A DNA stretch of 64,000 bases from Methylomagnum ishizawai (GTDB lineage Bacteria > Pseudomonadota > Gammaproteobacteria > Methylococcales > Methylomonadaceae): positions 1 to 64,000 of the forward strand of contig CAMAVM010000015.1 in the NCBI GenBank assembly GCA_945861705.1. Reading direction: 5' to 3'. The translations under genes and the position numbers were made by a program. Below, piece by piece: positions 36,099 to 44,441 of the stretch; position 1 is the first letter of the stretch, and each line of letters starts with the position of its first letter. The notes under the pieces were generated by a model. The model was given only the letters and a program-made list of their open reading frames with translations. It was not told the origin of the DNA and did not search any database.

Positions 36099-37706
36099 TT
36101 AGTGGGAAATAGGGGCGGTATCTTCTATTCCAACCAATTCTTGATGTTTTTTTATTTTTTCCTTGCCATATAAATCAATGGCTTCAACGGTAATATTACT
36201 GTCTGGCGACGAAGCAATAAAATCATCAATGGTTTCAAGTATGTCGTAATCGATAAATTGGGCTTTTTGGGCATCAATTGTGACTGTGCTATTTTCTTCA
36301 ACCAACAAAATGAATTTTCTAAGTAGTGCCTTATTGAGGAAAGAAACGTCTTTATTAAGCGTTATCAGGTAATGATTACCCGTTTTGGTTTGGGTTTTAG
36401 TCAACGTAATAGCCGCGTGGTAGTTCGCCCTTATTACAAAGAATAAACCGATAACCATGCCAATCGCCATACCTTTGAGCAAATCCGTCGCCAATATTGC
36501 GCCAACGGTAATAACGAACGGCAACAGTTGACTCATACCCTTATGGTAAAATTCCACAAACATCGAAGGTTTAGCCAACTTATAACCTGTGTGCAATAAA
36601 ATTGCCGCCAAACAAGCCAACGGAATGGCGTTAAGATGGCGTGAGAAAAATAGGACGCTGATTAGCAGAAAAATGCCATGTACAAAACAGGACAAGCTGG
36701 TTTTCCCGCCCGCGTTGATGTTTGCAGAACTACGGACAATAACCGCCGTCATAGGTAAACCGCCAAGTAACCCGCTGATAATATTGCCCATGCCTTGTGC
36801 CTTAAGCTCACGGTTGGTCGGTGTCAAGCGTTTTAACGGATCGAGCTTATCGGTGGCTTCCAGGCTTAATAAGGTTTCCAGGCTGGCGATAATTGCGATA
36901 GTGAACGCGACAACATAGACTTGGGGATTGCTTAAATGGCTGAAGTCTGGAAACACTAAATGGTTAATAAAATCAGCAGGATGCGCTGATACCGGTAAGT
37001 TAACAAGATGTTCAGGATTAACCTGCCAATCGGGCGCAAATCTAGCCGCAAGTAAATTGAAACTGACTCCCCACACAACAGTGAGCAAAGGCCCAGGTAT
37101 TAGTTTCAATAACACTTGCTTCTTAAACCAGGGCAATTCCCAAACGATTAAGATCAGCAAACCGATAACGCTAATAACAACCGCCCCAGGCGAAATGGCA
37201 TGTAAGGAATCAAACAGTTCAAAAAAGCTCGATTCCGCCGTTTCCGCCATATAATCTTCATCGCCCTCAAAACTGGCATCATAACCAACCGCATGTGGAA
37301 TCTGTTTGATGATGAGAATCAAACCAATAGCCGCCAACATGCCTTTAATGACGGCAGAAGGAAAAAAAGCACCAATAATTCCAGCCTTAAAAAAACCCAA
37401 TATCAGTTGCAAAACACCCGCTAAAACGCAAGCCACTAGAAAAGCCGGAAGGCTACCTAGCGTTTGTATGGCATTGAAAACTATTACAGTAAGCCCAGCG
37501 GCAGGGCCCGAAACGCTCAGTTGCGACCCACTAAGCCAAGCCACCACCAAGCCACCCACTAAACCCGCAATCAAACCAGAGAATAAAGGTGCTCCCGATG
37601 CCAGGGCAATGCCCAAACACAGCGGCAAAGCGACCAAGAATACGACAATTCCAGCCGGGACATCTTCTTTAAGATGGCGAAAATAATAGCGTGCTTGATG
37701 TATCAT
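36099..37706 (-). CDS. SulP-family inorganic anion transporter, probable bicarbonate uptake
   Basis: The 535-residue protein has a UraA-fold membrane domain (about residues 1-410, 12-14 helices) and a C-terminal STAS domain (about 425-520). The start DVPAGIVVFLVALPLCLGIA and SGSQLSVSGPAAGL belong to the SulP branch often found next to carbonic anhydrases in autotrophs. Position directly upstream of a DAB operon supports HCO3- as substrate; sulfate cannot be excluded by sequence. I start at the ATG at 37706, preceded by a strong aaaggag. A longer in-frame ATG at 37736 lies within the palindrome upstream. Confidence 0.88.
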   Translation of the reverse strand: MIHQARYYFRHLKEDVPAGIVVFLVALPLCLGIALASGAPLFSGLIAGLVGGLVVAWLSGSQLSVSGPAAGLTVIVFNAIQTLGSLPAFLVACVLAGVLQLILGFFKAGIIGAFFPSAVIKGMLAAIGLILIIKQIPHAVGYDASFEGDEDYMAETAESSFFELFDSLHAISPGAVVISVIGLLILIVWELPWFKKQVLLKLIPGPLLTVVWGVSFNLLAARFAPDWQVNPEHLVNLPVSAHPADFINHLVFPDFSHLSNPQVYVVAFTIAIIASLETLLSLEATDKLDPLKRLTPTNRELKAQGMGNIISGLLGGLPMTAVIVRSSANINAGGKTSLSCFVHGIFLLISVLFFSRHLNAIPLACLAAILLHTGYKLAKPSMFVEFYHKGMSQLLPFVITVGAILATDLLKGMAIGMVIGLFFVIRANYHAAITLTKTQTKTGNHYLITLNKDVSFLNKALLRKFILLVEENSTVTIDAQKAQFIDYDILETIDDFIASSPDSNITVEAIDLYGKEKIKKHQELVGIEDTAPISH

Positions 37707-37722
37707 GTTTAGCTCCTTTGAA

Positions 37723-37740
37723 TTAAGTGTAAGCACTTAA
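37723..37740. promoter_or_regulatory. Palindromic operator-like site just upstream of the SulP gene
   Basis: ttaagtg (37723-37729) and cacttaa (37734-37740) are perfect inverted repeats with a 4-base spacer, ending 17 bases before the start codon. The position next to the ribosome-binding site fits a repressor operator, or an mRNA hairpin. Confidence 0.45.
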
Positions 37741-37840
37741 TGTAGTATTGAATCAAAATAATATGCAACTGAAATACGTTTACACTCTTCACGCTGACAC
37801 TAAAACGACAACATGAGTTCCAGATTACCCTCAATCTTGA

Positions 37841-38545
37841 CTATTTGAACTGCCTGCTGAAAAAAACCATGAATAGTGGCAATGATGAAAACCAACAAAC
37901 TGCCAAAGCAAAAACATCATGACTGAAAAAATGGGCACCACGTATTTCCTGATTGATGCCAAAAATAAATCCGGTAAGCAATCCAGCCGTTAAGCCCTGA
38001 TATTTATACTCCGGCTTAACCAGCAAAAAGAAAAAATACAGACTGACAAAGGTAAAGCCAAGCCCTGAATGACCTGATGGAAAGCAATGCCCCACAGTTA
38101 AGCGGTCATCAATAGCATCGAACAATCGGATATGTGGTTTATTGCCCCCAAATAGTGCCAAATCCCAAGGACAATAGATGTGGGTATGGCTTTTTAGATA
38201 AGTGATGATAAACGGCCCAGCCAAACTGGCGAACAACAAAAAAGTCAGATGACGGCGATAAGCGTAAAAAGCGGATTTCGAACGAAAAGCTGTCAGCCAA
38301 CAAAGCAGCAAAACAATCCCAATGGCATACACAATATAACGTCCGACCTTATGCAAGACGGTTTGGGTTAGCCAATGTTCCCGATAAGGCCATTGATGGA
38401 GTTCCACGTTGTAAAAATGGCTGGCTAACCAAACATCCAATTGCGTAAATTCCAAGCACAGCTCAAGCAATAGCAAGGCAAACATTGGTAGTAGCAGATG
38501 GTTTTTGATGAAATTGTCACTTTTAATGGTTATTTGGGTAGGCAA
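37841..38545 (-). CDS. PAP2-family membrane phosphatase
   Basis: The 234-residue protein has about six helices and the acid-phosphatase/lipid-phosphatase motifs in modified form: K-x6-CP (KSHTHIYCPWDL, with Cys where Arg is usual), PSGH (CFPSGHSGLGF) and REIRGAHFFSHDVFA with the catalytic Arg and His. This RGAHF-SH variant is common in a proteobacterial PAP2 subgroup. Likely substrates are lipid phosphates or undecaprenyl/lipid A phosphates; not resolvable. It is upstream of SulP on the same strand with a 134-base gap holding the SulP control region, so it is probably a separate unit. Confidence 0.85.
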   Translation of the reverse strand: MPTQITIKSDNFIKNHLLLPMFALLLLELCLEFTQLDVWLASHFYNVELHQWPYREHWLTQTVLHKVGRYIVYAIGIVLLLCWLTAFRSKSAFYAYRRHLTFLLFASLAGPFIITYLKSHTHIYCPWDLALFGGNKPHIRLFDAIDDRLTVGHCFPSGHSGLGFTFVSLYFFFLLVKPEYKYQGLTAGLLTGFIFGINQEIRGAHFFSHDVFALAVCWFSSLPLFMVFFSRQFK

Positions 38546-39193
38546 AGCAATCCTTAATTTGTATTGAACATCATTCGTATAAACATTAGCTAATAGGGGA
38601 AACCTTTATATTTTTTGTCTGTTGTTAATTCATCCCAATCCAAGCCCCTCTAGCAACAGGTCATTTTATCGTAAGGTCATAAATTTTTTTTCGTCTATTT
38701 GTCTGTGTTGTCTGAGTAATAGCAACATCTACAATCTTCGATTTGCGACATTGTAAGAATCAGAGGATAAGAAATCGCTTTTTCCATCACTTATTAAGTA
38801 GTTATACCTATTGATTAATTCTGTAATATTAATTTATGATACATTCTTAACCGTAGCTTAAGGACAAAAGATGGTTTGTAATTTATCTCCATGCTGGTTA
38901 AAACTGCTCTACAAGCGGATACGTTGTCATTTTTTCTATTGACAATTACAGTTGTTAATTAATGTCCGCCGGCTTTGCCGATAGAAAAAATAATTGCAAT
39001 AGAAATATGAGGTTGAACACCCTTTTTAACTTGTGCTTTCGATACGTTTTGTGCAGTTAGTTAAGCCCTTAATATCGAAACTTGAGTTAAAACGGCGATT
39101 TTTTTTAAAATGAAGTTATTTTTACTACTTTAACAGCATGGTAGAAAACACCTTCCATGACAGAATCATTAACTTAATAAGGAGTTCAACGCT
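38546..39193. other. AT-rich intergenic region of about 650 bases
   Basis: No large gene is visible. It must hold the promoters of the PAP2 gene (minus) and the lipoprotein gene (plus; aaggag lies ahead of its ATG). A 23-codon frame at 38871-38942 has a well-placed aagga and encodes a basic peptide (KLLYKRIR). It is only a candidate small gene. The density of A/T runs suggests regulatory or transferred DNA. Confidence 0.4.
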
Positions 39194-39454
39194 ATGAAAA
39201 TACAATTCGTCAAGCTTGGCATCGTTGCCTTTTTGGCTTTGTTAGTTGGAGGATGTATCGTAAACCCGACTCCAAATGCCGGACATTTTTCGATGTCTGA
39301 AGCGGAAACCAAAGCCGCCCAATATAATTCATTACAAACCTTCAATGCAGATCGAGAAGCTCATCGAGCCGTACTAAGAGATGAAGCAGAAGTGAGAGCC
39401 TGGGAAAGCAATATTACGCGCCCAAATAACGTCATAATCGTTCCACGTCGATAG
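39194..39454 (+). CDS. Small lipoprotein of unknown function, 86 aa
   Basis: The N-terminal signal ends with lipobox LVGGC (Cys at residue 21). The mature part of about 65 residues is polar and helical, rich in Ala, Glu and Arg, and ends with a basic tail. aaggag sits 10 bases before the ATG. A second, similar-sized lipoprotein gene follows 53 bases later, so the two probably form an operon. I do not recognise a family. Confidence 0.75.
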   Translation: MKIQFVKLGIVAFLALLVGGCIVNPTPNAGHFSMSEAETKAAQYNSLQTFNADREAHRAVLRDEAEVRAWESNITRPNNVIIVPRR

Positions 39455-39507
39455 CTTATCGATAATAACGTATTGCAATAAATTTACATTTTAATAGGAG
39501 AATAGCT

Positions 39508-39816
39508 ATGAAAAAATTTATCTTACCTCTACTTGGTTCAGTTTTAATTGCCAATTTAGCCACTGGCTGTGTTGCGACCCCTGCCGGCCCAAGTATAGGC
39601 TCATTGGGTGCAGGATCGGATACCGCTTACTTGAATGCCTCTCGTGGTCGTGCCGATGCACAGGTGACTGCTGTTCAAGCCGAACAATACAGGCGGCAAC
39701 AAGCTATAGTCAGTGACGAAATGGCACTGGAGCAACAAAAACGCCAAAATACCTTACAAAACACCAATGGTCTTCTGCAAGGTATTGGTACTATTATGCA
39801 AATGGTGCCACGTTAA
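39508..39816 (+). CDS. Small lipoprotein of unknown function, 102 aa
   Basis: A signal with lipobox LATGC (Cys at residue 21) is followed by a Gly/Ser-rich linker and a Gln-rich helix (residues 50-90, QVTAVQAEQYRRQQA), probably coiled-coil. aggag precedes the ATG. It looks like a structural envelope lipoprotein, partner of the gene upstream. The function is unknown. Confidence 0.75.
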   Translation: MKKFILPLLGSVLIANLATGCVATPAGPSIGSLGAGSDTAYLNASRGRADAQVTAVQAEQYRRQQAIVSDEMALEQQKRQNTLQNTNGLLQGIGTIMQMVPR

Positions 39817-39839
39817 TACGTCAGCAATAGACAACTGTC

Positions 39840-39877
39840 GATTTCGTTATCCTGCCACAGGCGTGGATAACGAAATC
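39840..39877. terminator. 13-bp hairpin between convergent genes
   Basis: gatttcgttatcc (39840-39852) and ggataacgaaatc (39865-39877) are perfect inverted repeats with a 12-base loop. They lie 24 bases after the lipoprotein stop and just before the end of the opposing gene. It is probably a bidirectional terminator, although the T-tract is weak. Confidence 0.6.
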
Positions 39878-39885
39878 ACAACCTG

Positions 39886-41745
39886 CTATTGCTGAATGGA
39901 ATGCTCTATAGGAAAAGGATAACTGCCCTTTCGGATATTGAAAAACGCCAACTCTGGCAGACTCGTTAAAACGCCTCTAGCTCCAATTTTAAGCCCCCTG
40001 CCCTCGTCGAGTGGCAAGCTAAACAACCCCCATACACTTTGACTGGTAGCTGCTAGGGTATTGACCGCACCAAACAACGGCCTAAGCAAAGCTGCATCAT
40101 CGGTAAAAAACACAAACCAGGCATCATCGGGATTATGGTTGTAAAGGCTAGAGCTGAATACGTTCGATTCACGGGCATACACCCAGCTATCGACTTCCCT
40201 ATCATACATCTTGGTCAATTCTTGTTGCCTGTAAGCTGGCAGTTCCCTGATGTTGACGACCTTATACGTCTCTTGTACCGAGTCAAATGCTTGAAATGGG
40301 ATAAAATTTAGTTGGGGATCAACAAATCCGCCCAGCATCTGTTTGGATTGCCCCGCTACCGCTTCGTTGATGTTTTCCAAAAGTGCGGTAACGCAATTTT
40401 TAGTCAATAAGTGGTAGGCATTACGGTCACTGTCTTCCTTAAGTTGACGTTCTCCTGCCAACTCCTGATAATTCAAGGCAGCTTCTAGCTGTTCTGCGGA
40501 CAAATCCGTTAATAAAAAACGGGTTAGAGGAATGCTTTTATTGGGCAGTGCTTGTTCGCTTTGATAACGTAATTCTCCTGTTTTGTCGCTTTTTAACCAT
40601 TGTTGGTAACGGTTTGCGGCTATCTCCAGATTTACGTAACGTCGTTCATAAGCACCTGAACCTTCATCTAAGTCAGAGAATGCTTCAAGCATATCTTTTA
40701 AATCATTACGACGCTGCTTTTGTAACTGTTCTGCATAAAGTGCTAGCTGTTGCTGGGGGATAGCAATGACTTTTTCGTCCGTATCATCCAGAAATGTCCA
40801 ATGCCGGGTTTGTATGGAGTGTTCGATAACGATCAACCGTGCCAAAGTTACAAACAAGGCATAGCCCCAGTCAGGTCGTTTTGAAACCATTAATGATTGG
40901 GCTGAGAGCAGTAAATCATGTCGGAATGTTTCCGCTAGACGTATTTCTGCATCATTTAGCTTCATGCCAGGTAGACTGACTTCAAAACACGCGCTGTTCG
41001 TCAAAGATTGAGCCTTCTGCAAAACCTGTAAGGCTAGAAAACCGTTCAGCAAATCACTGTAACGTTCAGAAAAAGCATAGTGGGAAGGGTTGGTTGAGTT
41101 ATCATTTATTTGAGTCAAAGGAAAAAGCTGGCGTAGTGCTTTATCCGTTGCAATAATCTTTTGCGCCAGAAACTCTTTACCATATCTCCCTTCAAGTTGC
41201 TGTTTTAACTTAGCTATGATGTTTGTACTTGTGCTTTTCGTAGCGCATTCAGCAGACGCTTTTACAGCACCCAAATTACCATCGCCGTAAAACAAACCAG
41301 CCCCAGGTGACTTTAGCGATGTTTCTGATCCTAATGCAGATAAAGCCGATACAGGCTTACCTGCTTTCCATTCCAATAAAGCCTGTAATAAAGCTTGGTC
41401 TTGTTCTAACGCTTTTAAATGCTTTAGTTGCTGTGTCTGCCCGAAAAACCGCACCTTAAAATAACTGCTTATGCGGTCATAAGCAGTATCTGACACCTCA
41501 ATATCGGCAATATGTATGGTGCGGTTTTGCAGCAATTGATAATTAACCCGAAAGGCTTCGGCTTTGTGTTTAAACAGTCGAATCAGCGCATTTTCGTATT
41601 GGTAGTGGTAAACATCATCACCTAACTGCACGGCAACATGCCCACCACTTGAATTACCTTCGCTGGCTTCTATGTATAAAAATTGGACTATCTTGGCATG
41701 TGCGCTACCCGCAAATAACAGCAATCCCAATAACGCAACTTTCAC
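39886..41745 (-). CDS. Large exported protein with a DUF4105/LRAT-like papain fold
   Basis: The 619-residue protein has a signal peptide ending GSAHA. Residues about 30-80 read SSGGHVAVQLGDDVYHYQYEN with a candidate catalytic His36. A second motif, LLTKNCVTALLENI, places Cys451 far downstream. In DUF4105-type and permuted NlpC/P60 (LRAT-like) proteins, the H comes first and the NC motif second, so I infer a thiol hydrolase or acyltransferase in the periplasm or outer membrane. The long middle section (about 100-430) is helical and of unknown role. It follows a Ser-rich lipoprotein gene by 12 bases and should be co-transcribed with it. The family assignment is by motif only. Confidence 0.65.
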   Translation of the reverse strand: MKVALLGLLLFAGSAHAKIVQFLYIEASEGNSSGGHVAVQLGDDVYHYQYENALIRLFKHKAEAFRVNYQLLQNRTIHIADIEVSDTAYDRISSYFKVRFFGQTQQLKHLKALEQDQALLQALLEWKAGKPVSALSALGSETSLKSPGAGLFYGDGNLGAVKASAECATKSTSTNIIAKLKQQLEGRYGKEFLAQKIIATDKALRQLFPLTQINDNSTNPSHYAFSERYSDLLNGFLALQVLQKAQSLTNSACFEVSLPGMKLNDAEIRLAETFRHDLLLSAQSLMVSKRPDWGYALFVTLARLIVIEHSIQTRHWTFLDDTDEKVIAIPQQQLALYAEQLQKQRRNDLKDMLEAFSDLDEGSGAYERRYVNLEIAANRYQQWLKSDKTGELRYQSEQALPNKSIPLTRFLLTDLSAEQLEAALNYQELAGERQLKEDSDRNAYHLLTKNCVTALLENINEAVAGQSKQMLGGFVDPQLNFIPFQAFDSVQETYKVVNIRELPAYRQQELTKMYDREVDSWVYARESNVFSSSLYNHNPDDAWFVFFTDDAALLRPLFGAVNTLAATSQSVWGLFSLPLDEGRGLKIGARGVLTSLPELAFFNIRKGSYPFPIEHSIQQ

Positions 41746-41757
41746 CCTTTAAAGTCT

Positions 41758-42240
41758 TTAATTGTCATAGCCTTCTTGAATATCACTCATCTTGCCGCTA
41801 TCGCCATTGGTAAACTGCCTTTTGTAATTATCGTACTGAATACCTGAAATATTAGCTTTTTTTAGACCCTTGCCGATAGCTCTATAAGTTTTTGGATTGG
41901 CTTCCCAATCCACGATGCCGTTCTGTGAGGCAACATCACTGATGCCTTTCATAAAAGCGTGTTGATCGGTATGGCTGGAATTAGTACGCATATACGTCAC
42001 CGTGAAATCTTTGACTTCATTTTCGTAACGATTATCGTCTATCTTTTTCTCATCCTTATCGTTGTTTTTGCTGGAAGATGTTGAAGAATCTGAAATACTT
42101 TCCGAACTTTTGGCGATAGAACCCGCGCTATCTGAGATTGAACCAACACTATTGGATATGGAACAGGCGTTGAGGGCAAGCACAGCACACGCACCAAGAA
42201 CCACAAAACATATTGTTTTTAAACGACTTAAAGCAACCAT
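41758..42240 (-). CDS. Ser-rich lipoprotein of unknown function, 160 aa
   Basis: The signal peptide has lipobox LNAC (Cys at residue 26). Residues about 27-60 are a low-complexity Ser/Ile/Asp stretch (SISNSVGSISDSAGSIAKSS), then a charged DEKK segment and a small C-terminal domain (about 75-160, HAFMKGISDVASQNGIVDWE). It is upstream of the DUF4105/LRAT-like gene with only 12 bases between, suggesting a shared envelope function. I cannot assign one. Confidence 0.75.
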   Translation of the reverse strand: MVALSRLKTICFVVLGACAVLALNACSISNSVGSISDSAGSIAKSSESISDSSTSSSKNNDKDEKKIDDNRYENEVKDFTVTYMRTNSSHTDQHAFMKGISDVASQNGIVDWEANPKTYRAIGKGLKKANISGIQYDNYKRQFTNGDSGKMSDIQEGYDN

Positions 42241-42488
42241 AACCTCTCCAAAGTATGCGAATAACTGTACGACAAAGACTTAAAACCCTACAAACCCTAA
42301 AATCGGCAAGCAGCCAGCAATTGCTTTCCCGTTTAACCTGCGGACATCGTACCAGTTTATCGCTAGGGTTTGAATCTTTCTAACCCAACAATACCGCCGA
42401 AGGTTTACGATAACGAAAACTCTGGCTTGCATCGCAAGACCGTCATATTATAATCCCTGTGTTTTTTACGATCATTAAGGAAATAAAT

Positions 42489-43052
42489 ATGAAGAAATTT
42501 TGCCTGACCATTTCGCTGCTGCCTTTCTTGTTCGCGGCGACCGCCTACGCGCACGGCCCCGTACGCCAAAAAGTTGAGGAAAAAATCACCATTAATGCAC
42601 CCGCCCAAAAGGTGTGGGGCATCATCAAGGAATATGGTGATATGTCGTGGTTACCTGCTGTTAAAAGCACTACCGTTAACGGCGGCAACAGCGAAGGCGC
42701 AACCCGTGTATTGACTTTACAAGACGGTGGCACGATTACCGAAGAGCTCAAAAAGTATGATGAAGGCAAAATGTCTTACGCTTACAAAATATCAGAAATG
42801 AGCACTGCAAAAACCATTACCCACGCCGGCGCTGAAGAAAAAGTACCTGTTTTGCCAGTAGACAACTATGCCGCCAGCATAGACTTGGAAGCGAAAGGCG
42901 AAGCCACGCTGGTCACATGGAAGGCGGGCTTTTACCGTGCCTATGTCAACAACAACCCACCACCAGAAATGAATGAAGAAGTTGCTAATACTGCGGTAAA
43001 AGGCATTTTTAAAGCTGGGTTGGAAAATCTAAAGTCTTTGGCTGAGAAGTAG
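42489..43052 (+). CDS. MxaD-like SRPBCC-fold periplasmic protein
   Basis: The 187-residue protein has a signal peptide ending ATAYA and a single START/SRPBCC lipid-binding-fold domain (EEKITINAPAQKVWGIIKEYGDMSWLP). MxaD of methylotrophs is of this family and aids electron transfer between methanol dehydrogenase and its cytochrome. Homologues also accompany other PQQ enzymes. I start at the ATG at 42489 with aagga upstream. The YVTN propeller gene follows by 28 bases, so both act in the periplasm, probably in quinoprotein-based alcohol oxidation. The link is from family context, since no dehydrogenase is in the window. Confidence 0.8.
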   Translation: MKKFCLTISLLPFLFAATAYAHGPVRQKVEEKITINAPAQKVWGIIKEYGDMSWLPAVKSTTVNGGNSEGATRVLTLQDGGTITEELKKYDEGKMSYAYKISEMSTAKTITHAGAEEKVPVLPVDNYAASIDLEAKGEATLVTWKAGFYRAYVNNNPPPEMNEEVANTAVKGIFKAGLENLKSLAEK

Positions 43053-43080
43053 AATTACCTCAGCAAATCAGGCCAATAAG

Positions 43081-44043
43081 GTGCTAAAACCAAAATACCT
43101 TTCAGTAGCCATCGCGTTACTTACCGCTGTTTTGGTCACACCGCTTGCGGCAGCGCCTTTTGCCTACATCAGCAATCAACTGGATGACAGCGTATCGGTT
43201 ATTGATACGCAATCAGGCAGTGTCGTTGACACCATTGCCGTTAAAGGCAAACCGGCTGGTGTTGCGGCATCGCCAGATGGCAGCAAAGTCTATATCAGCA
43301 CACCAGAAGCCAAGGGTTTTGCTGTTATAGACACCAAACAGCGCAAAGTCATCACCACAGTCAACGTTAGCGAAGGCTCATTAGGAATAACTGTTAGTCC
43401 AGATAGCAAGCATATTTATGTTGCTGACTGGTATAACAACACTGTCTCGGTGATTGATGCCGACAGCTTAAAAATCGTCGGTTCGATTGCTGTGGGACAA
43501 TCGCCATCTGGCCTAATGGTTAGCCCCAACAACCGCTGGCTGTATGTCGCCAATCGCATTGATAATTCGGTTTCCAAAATCGACACCTATAAGCTGGCTG
43601 TTGTAAAAACGGCACAAGCTGGTGAACACCCCTTTGGCTTGACGCTCGACACCCGTGGCGACCGCCTGTATGTCGCTAATGTAAAGAGTGACGATGTAAC
43701 TGTCATTGAAACCGCGACGATGAAGGCCATTGCCAATGTAAAAGTCAATATGCTGCCTTATGCAACCGCCTTGGCACTGAATGACAGTCGTTTGTTTGTG
43801 ACCAATCAGGATGACGGCTCAGTATCGGTGATCGACACGGAAACATTGCAAGAAATCGGCTTGATACCCGTCGGCGAAAAACCCGAAGGCATCAACACCC
43901 ACCCAGACGACCGATACGTCTATGTAGCAAACTGGTTTGACAGCAATGTTTCTGTCATTGATGCCAGGAATTTAAAAGTCGTCAACACTATCAAAACTGG
44001 CGAAGGTAGCCGAGGTTTTGGGCAATTTTTCAGCACACATTAA
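43081..44043 (+). CDS. YVTN-repeat beta-propeller protein, exported
   Basis: The 320-residue protein starts with GTG, has a signal peptide ending PLAAA and about seven 40-residue repeats of the type '.A.V.VIDT.....V..I.VG..P.G...SPDG..vYVAN'. Such propellers are often found beside PQQ-dependent dehydrogenases and MxaD-like proteins, as periplasmic binding or scaffold proteins without catalytic residues. Position right behind the MxaD-like gene and before a small conserved protein suggests one operon of three genes. Confidence 0.88.
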   Translation: MLKPKYLSVAIALLTAVLVTPLAAAPFAYISNQLDDSVSVIDTQSGSVVDTIAVKGKPAGVAASPDGSKVYISTPEAKGFAVIDTKQRKVITTVNVSEGSLGITVSPDSKHIYVADWYNNTVSVIDADSLKIVGSIAVGQSPSGLMVSPNNRWLYVANRIDNSVSKIDTYKLAVVKTAQAGEHPFGLTLDTRGDRLYVANVKSDDVTVIETATMKAIANVKVNMLPYATALALNDSRLFVTNQDDGSVSVIDTETLQEIGLIPVGEKPEGINTHPDDRYVYVANWFDSNVSVIDARNLKVVNTIKTGEGSRGFGQFFSTH

Positions 44044-44064
44044 TATTCTCAATCAGGCAAAACA

Positions 44065-44352
44065 ATGGCAGAAACAGTAGACGATTTAACCGTCAATTAT
44101 GAAGATGGCGGCATTCAAACAGTTAAGGAACTGGACAAGAAAGTCCTGACCAAAGGCGCATGGGCCACATTAATGTTCCGTTATCAAGACTGGAACAATG
44201 CGAAAGGCGAATACGGCCCAGACAAATATACCATCCGCCGTTATCAAAAACAGAACGGCGAATACCGTCAAAAATCCAAGTTCAATATTTCCAGCAAAGA
44301 CCAAGCCAAGAGTATTATTGAGGCTTTGTCGGGTTGGGTTGGGGTTGAGTAA
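44065..44352 (+). CDS. Small conserved-looking cytoplasmic protein, 95 aa
   Basis: There is no signal peptide. The sequence is polar with a compact aromatic core (ATLMFRYQDWNNAKGEYGPDKYTIRRYQ) and a C-terminal helix. The gene follows the propeller gene by 21 bases and is probably the third gene of that operon. I recognise no named family; the composition is that of a real folded protein. Confidence 0.7.
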   Translation: MAETVDDLTVNYEDGGIQTVKELDKKVLTKGAWATLMFRYQDWNNAKGEYGPDKYTIRRYQKQNGEYRQKSKFNISSKDQAKSIIEALSGWVGVE

Positions 44353-44441
44353 TGCAGCAGATTAGGCACAGCAATAGCGAAACCCAATAGCCAAAGTTTC
44401 AATTTAATGGGCTTTATCGCCTTGCACAGCACGGAACAACT

